From assembly GCA_934370925.1 (NCBI GenBank), contig CAKRNG010000030.1, forward strand, positions 1 to 22,379: a stretch of DNA of 22,379 nt, given 5' to 3'. The stretch's first letter is position 1, and each line of letters opens with the position of its first letter. Shown here one piece after another: positions 15,033 to 21,353 of this stretch. This DNA comes from an uncultured Lacticaseibacillus sp. GTDB taxonomy: Bacteria; Bacillota; Bacilli; Lactobacillales; Lactobacillaceae. The notes under the pieces were generated by a model. It saw nothing but the letters and a program-made list of their open reading frames with translations, did not search any database and was not told where the DNA came from. The translations under genes were made by a program, and so were the position numbers.

Positions 15033-15205
15033 CCGTCACGGCATTCACGGTGACGGACACATAAAGCGATGGTACGTTAAATCGCACATATATAATAGGA
15101 AGCGTTTTTCCTTCCGTCACCGTGGCGACACGGTACATAGTAAACTAGCAAGCGATTCTGGTGCCCAGAATCGCTTGTTTCGAGTTATCTGGGCGCTTTT
15201 ATTTT
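15033..15205 (+). promoter_or_regulatory. Structured leader with mutually exclusive hairpins before the antiporter gene
   Basis: A TATAAT (15091-15096) is a likely -10. It lies between two exactly complementary 12-mers, CACGGTGACGGA (15046-15057) and TCCGTCACCGTG (15113-15124). Downstream, hairpin 1 pairs CAAGCGATTCTGG (15149-15161) with CCAGAATCGCTTG (15165-15177). Hairpin 2 pairs GTGCCCAGA (15161-15169) with TCTGGGCGC (15188-15196) and is followed by TTTTATTTT, a terminator shape. The two hairpins share bases and cannot coexist, the layout of an attenuator. No known riboswitch consensus was recognised. Confidence 0.5.
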
Positions 15206-15247
15206 GTGGCGTGTCAGAAGACTCGTTCATACATAAGGAGGATTCAC

Positions 15248-16411
15248 ATGGCATTTGTTGGGGGATTGGCATTCCTGCTGGTAGCAACCACACTGGCCGG
15301 CCACTTTGCGCGGCGACTCGGGTTACCAGCAGTGGTCGCGGAGATTTTGGTTGGGGTTGTGGCGGGTCCGGCTGTTTTGGGGCTCATGCACAGCAATACG
15401 CTCATCACGACGTTTTCGGATATCGGCGTGATTTTGTTGATGTTTTTGGGGGGACTAGAGAGTGACTTGGCGTTGCTGAAACGCTATTTGCGTCCCGCGA
15501 TTATCGTTGCGGTGGCGGGCGTTATCGCACCGGTGCTCTTGATCGGACTTGCTAGTCATTTATTTGGGTTCAGCTGGTTTGAGGCCATCTTCATCGGCGT
15601 CATCTTCTCGGCAACGTCCGTGTCGATTTCGGTTGAGGTGTTAAAGGAGTACGGGGCACTCGGCACACGCGAAGGCGCAACGATTCTGGGCGCGGCCGTT
15701 GCGGATGATATTATCGGCGTTATCCTGTTGAGTATCATGATTGCGCTCATGGGGAACGCGGGGGATGCGACCACCGCGGCGCCGCTATGGGTGACGCTGC
15801 TGATGCAGGTGGCTTTCTTCGTGGGTTGCTACGCCCTCATTTTCTGGGTCGCGCCGGTACTCGTTCAGTTAAGTGGCCGCATCTTGATGACGGCAAGTCC
15901 CATCATTATGGCGTTGGTCATTTGCTTCACCATGGCGTGGTTGGCAGATCAAGTGAGCCTCAGTGGTGCGGTGGGCGCATTCTTCGCGGGTGTCGCCGTG
16001 GCGCAAACGAACCTGAAGAAGCAGGCGGCAACCAGCATCGAACCAATTGGCTACGCGGTCTTCATCCCGGTTTTCTTCGTGAGCGTGGGACTGGATGTCA
16101 CCTTTAGCGGCCTGCGTGATTCGCTTGTATTTGTGGTGGTGATGACGTTGCTCGGCGTGCTCACCAAGCTAATTGGCTGTGGCCTGGGTGCACGAATCAG
16201 CGGGTTCAGAGACCGCAGTAACTATGTAATCGGTGCGGGCATGATTTCGCGGGGAGAAATGGCACTCATCACGGCCCAAATTGGCTTCTCGGCACACTTA
16301 TTACGGAGCGCATATTATTCAGACATCATCCTGGTAATCATCTTGGTCACGCTAATCGCACCGTTCATGCTGAAACACGCATTAAGGGGCGGCGTACCGG
16401 AAGAAGGGTGA
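15248..16411 (+). CDS. Na+(K+)/H+ antiporter, CPA2 family (NapA/Kef type)
   Basis: A 387-residue membrane protein with about 12 to 13 helices and no soluble C-terminal domain. It exchanges H+ for Na+ or K+. The helix 5 motif AAVADDIIGVILL (149-161) carries the Asp-Asp pair (153-154) typical of electrogenic members such as NapA. GMISRGEMALI near the C-terminus is the conserved basic-residue motif of the family. ATSVSISVEVL (122-132) is the broken helix 4. The ATG at 15248 has AAGGAGG 6 nt upstream; the 29 codons of open frame further upstream have no RBS and overlap the leader hairpins. Expression may be controlled by the attenuator-like leader. Ion specificity unknown. Confidence 0.9.
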   Translation: MAFVGGLAFLLVATTLAGHFARRLGLPAVVAEILVGVVAGPAVLGLMHSNTLITTFSDIGVILLMFLGGLESDLALLKRYLRPAIIVAVAGVIAPVLLIGLASHLFGFSWFEAIFIGVIFSATSVSISVEVLKEYGALGTREGATILGAAVADDIIGVILLSIMIALMGNAGDATTAAPLWVTLLMQVAFFVGCYALIFWVAPVLVQLSGRILMTASPIIMALVICFTMAWLADQVSLSGAVGAFFAGVAVAQTNLKKQAATSIEPIGYAVFIPVFFVSVGLDVTFSGLRDSLVFVVVMTLLGVLTKLIGCGLGARISGFRDRSNYVIGAGMISRGEMALITAQIGFSAHLLRSAYYSDIILVIILVTLIAPFMLKHALRGGVPEEG

Positions 16412-16540
16412 TGGTATCGGTTGGTTAGCGGTCACTGACGTCATAAAGGATGGGTAGCTGATATCTAGGTACCCGATTTTACTATCTGTCATGGTCACTT
16501 AAATCTCTCTCCAGAAAATCACAGAACTAATAACGCGATA

Positions 16541-16886
16541 TGTAGGCCGTTGGGGTGGAAAATTTGGCGGAGGTTTTTGGGGGCTTTAGTGGTGAAAGTT
16601 TCTAAGCAGTTTACTGCTTAGAAACGGGCCGACTTTGAGACTGACAGGTGGGTTTCCTGGCAGGCTCAAAGCGAGGTGGAATAACTTCAGCTGGGCTTTG
16701 GCTGAAGTTATGAAGCCGTGCCCCACGACTGAAGTCCCCAAAAACCGGAGCCGAATTTTCCACCCCAACGGCCGTGCCCCACTACTGGAGACACACGCAA
16801 ATCGGAGCTAAATTTTCCACCCCAACGGCCGTGCCCCACTACTGGAGACACACGCAAATCGGAGCTAAATTTTTCACCACAAATCC
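16541..16886. repeat. Repeat family B, full element B2
   Basis: Same plan as B1: left arm starting TGTAGGCCGTTG, three hairpins, then right-arm units. Hairpin 1 is TTTCTAAGCAG-TTTA-CTGCTTAGAAA (16599-16624). Hairpin 2 is CTTTGAG...CTCAAAG (16633-16671). Hairpin 3 is ATAACTTCAGC with GCTGAAGTTAT (16681-16711). Stems 1 and 3 differ from B1 at several positions on both strands, yet pair perfectly. The right arm has three units starting at about 16715, 16771 and 16828, the last two nearly identical at 57 bp. It lies between the antiporter and tetR genes. The 16412-16540 stretch before it contains no gene I can see. Confidence 0.88.
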
Positions 16887-16926
16887 CGTGCCCCACACCA
16901 GACTAGACGTTTAAGGTGAAAACGAC

Positions 16927-16956
16927 TACACTGTAGACAAATTACAACTGACAACG
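16927..16956. promoter_or_regulatory. Candidate operator region of the TetR gene
   Basis: CTACACTGTAG is an 11-bp palindrome, and a little downstream GTGG-TACATT-CCAC is a second inverted repeat. Both lie 40-80 nt before the tetR start. TetR-family proteins usually bind such sites in their own promoter. The assignment is inference. Confidence 0.35.
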
Positions 16957-17005
16957 TGGTACATTCCACTAACTTATGGTAAGCTAATAACGGAGGTGAC
17001 AGCCA

Positions 17006-17587
17006 ATGGATACGCAAAACGCAATTGCACAAGCCACCAAGCAACTGGTTGAGGAGCGAGGATTTACGGCCGTAACGGTGACCACCATTATGGGCGCTGC
17101 ACATTTGCGCCGGCAGACCTTTTACGATCACTTTAAAGACAAGTACGATGTTGTGGCCTGGATCTATCAGAATGAGGCGCACAGCGTAACGGAACACACC
17201 CAAAGCGGCAACTGGACGGCTGTCCTGAAGGCGCTGGTACATTACTTCGACAACAACCGCCGCTTCTATCGGGACGTGCTGGCAGTTGAGGGGCAGAACG
17301 CACCGGCTGCTGTGGTTCGGGATTGCTTCAAGAACATCATCTGCAACAGTCTGCTTGCGCTAAGTCGTGAGGAACAAGTCACGATTGGGGGGCAGTACTG
17401 TCAGTTTATGCGTGAATTGCTGGCAGACGGCGTGATGCAGGAATTGCAGCGCTGGATGACGAGCCTGAACCCACGCCCAGCGATGCAGGAGAACGAGTTT
17501 ATTCGGACGTACATTGAGGACCAGATTAACGGGTTGTTACTCCGTCGTCGTCGCATCGACACGTACAAACACCAGTCCATCGCTTAG
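17006..17587 (+). CDS. TetR/AcrR-family transcriptional regulator
   Basis: A 193-residue regulator of normal TetR length. The N-terminal helix-turn-helix spans about residues 20-52: GFTAVTVTTIMGAA, then HLRRQTFYDHFKDKYDVVAWIY, where TFYDHFKDK is the usual recognition-helix region. The C-terminal ligand domain (55-193) resembles the group that includes DhaS, the dihydroxyacetone-kinase activator, but no dha genes are here. CGGAGGTGA is 7-8 nt before the ATG. It is transcribed alone between repeat B2 and a terminator. Its targets may be itself, or the flanking antiporter; unknown. A family C fragment begins right at its stop codon. Confidence 0.88.
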   Translation: MDTQNAIAQATKQLVEERGFTAVTVTTIMGAAHLRRQTFYDHFKDKYDVVAWIYQNEAHSVTEHTQSGNWTAVLKALVHYFDNNRRFYRDVLAVEGQNAPAAVVRDCFKNIICNSLLALSREEQVTIGGQYCQFMRELLADGVMQELQRWMTSLNPRPAMQENEFIRTYIEDQINGLLLRRRRIDTYKHQSIA

Positions 17588-17640
17588 AAAACAGAGCGGC
17601 GCAAAAGCTGGGATGCAGAGCTCGACTAGAAAACAGAGCC
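17588..17640 (+). repeat. Repeat family C, collapsed single unit
   Basis: The reverse complement contains the family C separator twice (GCGCCGCTCTGTT and TAGTCGAGCTCTGC), with only ATCCCAGCTTTT between them, so the central hairpin is deleted. TAGAAAACAGAGC occurs at both ends as a direct repeat. Relative to the upstream gene, the orientation is the same as in the array at 10026-10436, and again it starts at the stop codon. Confidence 0.85.
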
Positions 17641-17669
17641 CAACTAGTTGGCGACTATTTAATAACCAG

Positions 17670-17714
17670 ATAGCACCTAGAATTCGAAATTAAGGATTCT
17701 AGGTGCTATTTTTC
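17670..17714 (+). terminator. Intrinsic terminator after tetR
   Basis: ATAGCACCTAGAAT (17670-17683) pairs perfectly with ATTCTAGGTGCTAT (17696-17709), followed by TTTT. Confidence 0.9.
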
Positions 17715-17808
17715 TTATGAAGCCCGTCACATCAACGTTTGTCGGGGCAACCTAGACGTTGTTAAAAACAAAATGTCAAAAAGCTTAGAAAAAATGCGAG
17801 AAAAAGGG

Positions 17809-17837
17809 TTGACGTTTGTGCGTTTTTAATTTAAATT
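17809..17837 (+). promoter_or_regulatory. Promoter of the brnQ T-box
   Basis: TTGACG (17809-17814), 17-nt spacer and TAAATT (17832-17837). GTTGAC and GTCAAC flank it as an inverted pair. Confidence 0.65.
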
Positions 17838-17861
17838 AATGTCAACATCAATAAAGACGAA

Positions 17862-18129
17862 GCGTAGCAGGAGTAGTTAGGGACGTTCCTCAGTGAGCCG
17901 TGTAAAGTGTGAAGCGGTGGAATTCAACTAACGAAAGTAGGCTACAAGTTCTCGTTGCGACCCAGTTGGGAAGTGACGGGTGGGATTGCGCCCATTACAG
18001 CAAAGGAGTATCGCCGATATCCGGAATCGGCCGTACTTGCAGAGGTGACGTCGGTGACGGCGTGACGAATTAAGGTGGTTCGCGCATTTGCGCCCTTAGC
18101 ATTCATATGAATGCTAAGGGCGTTTTTTA
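17862..18129 (+). ncRNA. T-box riboswitch 2, valine (GUA specifier), controlling brnQ
   Basis: Stem I base GTAGC (17864-17868) pairs with GCTAC (17941-17945). AGTA then GTTAG (17876-17880) pairs with CTAAC (17928-17932). The 3' specifier side reads GAAA-GTA-G, giving GUA (Val) at 17937-17939, as the glycine codon follows GAAA in B. subtilis glyQS. The T-box core is AAGGTGGTTCGCG (18072-18084); UGGU fits A73. The terminator CGCCCTTAGCAT...ATGCTAAGGGCG (18091-18122) is followed by six T. Low charged tRNA-Val should raise brnQ expression. Confidence 0.88.
18091..18128 (+). terminator. T-box 2 terminator
   Basis: A perfect 12-bp stem (18091-18102 with 18111-18122) followed by TTTTTT. Confidence 0.92.
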
Positions 18130-18163
18130 GTGTCAGTAGCAGCTAGCTGCTACTGACACTAAA
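18126..18163. repeat. Perfect 38-bp palindrome between T-box and brnQ
   Basis: The half-site TTTAGTGTCAGTAGCAGCT (18126-18144) is followed at once by its exact reverse complement (18145-18163). There is no spacer. It shares its first three T with the T-box terminator tail and ends 48 nt before the brnQ start. Confidence 0.9.
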
Positions 18164-18211
18164 TCCAATCGTCTAATAATTGATTTAACCACTATCTGGA
18201 GGATTCAAATT

Positions 18212-19600
18212 ATGGAAAATACAAAACAGAAGTTAACCAAGAAACAGTTAATTACATTGGGCTCCATGTTGTTCGGCCTGTTCTTCGGGGCGGGGAACCT
18301 GATCTTCCCCATTCACCTGGGCCAAATCTCTGGTGGTAACTGGATTCCAGCGGCCATTGGGTTCTTGCTCTCCGCTGTGTGCCTGCCATTGCTCTCCATC
18401 CTTGCCATCTCGATGACGCGCAGTGACAGTATGTACCACCTGGCACGGCCGGTTGGGAAAGGGTTCGCACTCTTCTTCCTGATTGCGACACACGCCAGTC
18501 TGGGTCTGCTCATTGCGTCACCACGTACGGCAACCGTTTCGTTCGAAATCGGCATTATTCCATTCATTTCCAAGAGTCAGCAGCCAATTGCCTTACTTGC
18601 TTACTCCGCAATCTTCTTCGCCATCACGTACGCACTGTCACGGAATCAGTCTAAGATGTCCAGTTACGTTGGGAAGTTACTGAACCCACTGCTGCTGATT
18701 CTGCTCATCGCCGTATTCACCACCGCCTTCATCATCAAGGGGGACGGCGCCACACTCGGCAAGATCGGTGGCATGACAGCTGGCGGCAGCAACATGATTA
18801 ACGGGTTCCTTCAAGGTTACAACACGATGGATGCGCTCGCCGGGCTTGGCTTCGGGGTGACCATCGTGACGGCACTCCGCTTCTTCGGCATTACTGGTTC
18901 CATCGAACGTTCCAAGGACGTTGCGAAAATCGGGGGGATGGCCATGGGGATTGAAGCCATCATCTACGCACTGCTGATTGCACTCGGCGCAATTTCCACC
19001 ACGTTCACGAAGACAACGGCAAATGGTGGCCCAGCCTTCTCCGCCATCATGAACCACTACACCGGGATTATCGGGACTGCAATCCTGGCCGCAATGGCAG
19101 TCTTGGCCTGCCTGACCACCTCAATCGGGCTGGTAACCTCCTTCTCCCAGGACTTGGGCAAGCGATTCCCTAAGATTGGGTTCAAATACTTCCTGCCATT
19201 CACCTGCTTCGGTGGGTTCATCATCGCTAACTTTGGTTTGAACCAGATCATCGCGCTGTCCACACCAATTCTGATGCTGCTCTACCCATTCGCAATTGGC
19301 CTCATCTTCTTGGGCATCATGCACCCATTCATCGGCAAGCAGCCAATCATGTACCGCGCAACAATCTGGTTGACCGCCATTCCAGCCATCCTGGATGCAA
19401 TCCACTCCTTGCCACCATTCTTCGCTAACATGGGACTCTTCAAGGCAATCAACAGTTTCGCAACGGCCTACATCCCATGGTTCAGCATTGGTATGGATTT
19501 CGTCCCATTCATGGCAATTGGTCTGATTGCCGGATTCATTATCACGAAGCTTTCGGGGCAGTCCTTCCACGTGACGGACAGTGAATTGAAGTTGAACTAA
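18212..19600 (+). CDS. brnQ: Branched-chain amino-acid carrier BrnQ
   Basis: A 462-residue, 12-helix Na+-coupled (or H+-coupled) importer of leucine, isoleucine and valine. The N-terminal signature LFGLFFGAGNLIFPIHLGQISGGNW (about 19-43) is diagnostic of BrnQ/LIVCS. GFLQGYNTMDALAGLGFG (about 197-214) is another conserved block. TGGAGGA lies 9-11 nt before the ATG. The upstream valine T-box gives induction when tRNA-Val is uncharged, so it is probably the main valine uptake route. A terminator follows at 19615-19648. Function is well supported by both sequence and regulation. Confidence 0.95.
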   Translation: MENTKQKLTKKQLITLGSMLFGLFFGAGNLIFPIHLGQISGGNWIPAAIGFLLSAVCLPLLSILAISMTRSDSMYHLARPVGKGFALFFLIATHASLGLLIASPRTATVSFEIGIIPFISKSQQPIALLAYSAIFFAITYALSRNQSKMSSYVGKLLNPLLLILLIAVFTTAFIIKGDGATLGKIGGMTAGGSNMINGFLQGYNTMDALAGLGFGVTIVTALRFFGITGSIERSKDVAKIGGMAMGIEAIIYALLIALGAISTTFTKTTANGGPAFSAIMNHYTGIIGTAILAAMAVLACLTTSIGLVTSFSQDLGKRFPKIGFKYFLPFTCFGGFIIANFGLNQIIALSTPILMLLYPFAIGLIFLGIMHPFIGKQPIMYRATIWLTAIPAILDAIHSLPPFFANMGLFKAINSFATAYIPWFSIGMDFVPFMAIGLIAGFIITKLSGQSFHVTDSELKLN

Positions 19601-19614
19601 CACAGTTATACAAG

Positions 19615-19648
19615 AAAAATCGACGCCATTTGTGGGGTCGATTTTTTT
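19615..19648 (+). terminator. Intrinsic terminator after brnQ
   Basis: AAAAATCGAC (19615-19624) pairs with GTCGATTTTT (19637-19646), followed by T residues. Confidence 0.85.
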
Positions 19649-19672
19649 GCTCTTAACGGTCATTTCAGCTAG

Positions 19673-20533
19673 GGTGCGTCTTCAAACTACCAGAACGTTC
19701 GTAAATTGCCTCCCCAGCTTGGTATAATAAAAATAAAGGACTGATTTCAATGAGTATTCGTCGACATGAACTGACTGACGCCCAATGGAACCTAATCGAA
19801 CCTTTATTTCCTAAATATCGGACTGGGCGCCCAGCAAAATATTCCAACCGCCAGTTATTCAATGGCATTCTTTGGATTTGCAAGACCGGGGCGCCCTGGC
19901 GTGATTTACCAAGCTACTATGGTCCCTGGAAGACCGTCTATACACGCCTGTCTCGCTGGCATAAAGCAGAAATTCTTGAAGACATATTTATCGCTCTAAA
20001 CACGACCCCTGATATGGAAAACCTTCATCTTGATTCCACTATTGTATCGGCACATCAACACAGTGCCACTGCTAAAAAAGGGGGTCTAATTCCGAAGAAA
20101 ACCTTATTGGAAGCAGTCGGGGCGGCAAGTCTACCAAAATCCACACGCTAGTCGATGCGCTGGGGAATCCAATAATCTTTCACGTAACGGCGGGTAACGT
20201 AAACGACGGCCCCATCGCGATAAAATTATTAGAGCAAGTTGAATTGCAAAACGTTAATGTGGTGGCCGATCGCGCATATGGGGGGAATGCCACACGTAAA
20301 TACATCACTGAACAAGGTGGCCAATATACCATCCCACCTAAAATTAATGTGCGCGAAAAATGGGAAGTTGATTGGTGGCTATATAAAGAACGCCATGTCA
20401 TTGAGTGCTTCTTCAATAAACTCAAACACTTCAGACGTATCGCCACACGTTACGAGAAGACAGCCAAAATTTTCCAAACATTTTTGTACGTCGCATCAAT
20501 ATTCTTAATGTTTAAGTAGTTTGAAGATGCAAC
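19673..20533 (+). mobile_element. IS5-family (IS427-like) insertion sequence, complete, 861 bp
   Basis: The ends are imperfect inverted repeats: GGTGCGTCTTCAAACTAC at the left and, reverse-complemented, GTTGCATCTTCAAACTAC at the right (16 of 18 match). Both ends are bordered by CTAG (19669-19672 and 20534-20537), a target-site duplication usual for the IS427 group. One transposase gene in two frames fills it. An extended -10 TGGTATAAT (19720-19728) is the transposase promoter. It inserted between the brnQ terminator and the AT-rich region. Confidence 0.9.
19750..20519 (+). CDS. IS427-type transposase in two overlapping frames (-1 shift)
   Basis: The first frame (19750-20151) gives 133 residues with the N-terminal WNLIEPLFPKYRTGRPAKY helix-turn-helix and the first catalytic Asp in LDSTIVSAHQHSA. 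The -1 frame continues the protein with RGSNSEENLIGSSRGGKS, TKIHTLVDALGNP, the second Asp in VVADRAYGG and the Glu in HVIECFFNKLKHFRR. So DDE residues are all present and the joined protein would have about 256 residues, normal for the group. The shift must occur at or near the A6G5 run at 20074-20084. Programmed frameshifting at A-runs is common in this IS group. A disabling indel gives the same picture. Confidence 0.85.
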
Positions 20534-20566
20534 CTAGCAAAATAGGATTAAATCCGAACAATATCC

Positions 20567-20595
20567 AACGCTTGACACAAGTCAGGCGTTTTTTG
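20567..20595 (+). terminator. Terminator-like hairpin right of the IS
   Basis: AACGCTTGAC pairs with GTCAGGCGTT (one G-U) around ACAA, followed by TTTT. It may protect the downstream gene from IS transcription or be a remnant of an older gene end. Confidence 0.7.
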
Positions 20596-20599
20596 AGTT

Positions 20600-21230
20600 A
20601 ATGTGTTTAAAAAATACATAGGAGACGCATCAACTTTATTGTGAATACATAACAATATTAATCTTTAGTATTCTAATTACTAAGGCAAGTCAGCGCTTGG
20701 CAAATAAGCGATGTCGAATAATTGTATCAACTATAATTGGGATTTTTCATCATGATAAGCATTTTACTTGTACACGCTTACATAACGCACGTAATGATAG
20801 CTTTTTGTGGTGTTAAGCAACGTACATACACTGCGAACATGTGTTGATGACCGGGACAAACGCAGTGAATGGGGCACATGAAAACCTACTATCAAAATGT
20901 TATCAGAATCGTGATGAACGCTTAAAATAATGTATATATATGGTTTGATTTTGCAAAAAGTGGAAATTTCAGTCAACTAAAAGCGTGTCAAGATATTGGT
21001 AAAGAAACTGTAATGTTTGAAAACAAACGCGGAATCGGAAAAATCAAAAAAAAAAAGATAACACTCTTTTTAATGCGGGGTTGGTTTCGAGAAGGAATGG
21101 TCAAAGCGTGATAAACGTAAACGTTGATAATTCAAGGTTTTATTTGTGAATTGTGTGTGAAGAATATTTTAAAAGAACGTGCAAAGCATTACTGAAAGTA
21201 TAATCACAGTCATCGCCAACAAAATGATTA
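20600..21230. other. AT-rich gene-free stretch
   Basis: About 630 bp with no reading frame that has both an RBS and recognisable protein character. The base composition is visibly lower in GC than the genes to the left. Runs such as ten A at 21047-21056 occur. I see no repeat of families A, B or C here. Confidence 0.6.
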
Positions 21231-21233
21231 TAA

Positions 21234-21262
21234 TTGACTTGATAAACCATTTGTTTTACATT
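21234..21262 (+). promoter_or_regulatory. Promoter of the repeat-rich secreted protein gene
   Basis: TTGACT (21234-21239), 17-nt spacer and TACATT (21257-21262). The 5' UTR of about 85 nt has a hairpin, GTTAATGAT with ATCATTAAC (about 21286-21319), ending some 20 nt before GGGAG. Such 5' hairpins often stabilise mRNAs of abundant surface proteins. Confidence 0.7.
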
Positions 21263-21353
21263 ATGGGCATGAAGTGAAGTAACACGTTAATGATGTGACT
21301 GGACATCAGATCATTAACAGGAATCTATGTAATTATTTTATGGGAGATTAATT

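Noticed and set aside
15161..15247. 29-residue extension of the antiporter
   Set aside because: It overlaps the leader hairpins and lacks an RBS; AAGGAGG precedes the ATG at 15248.
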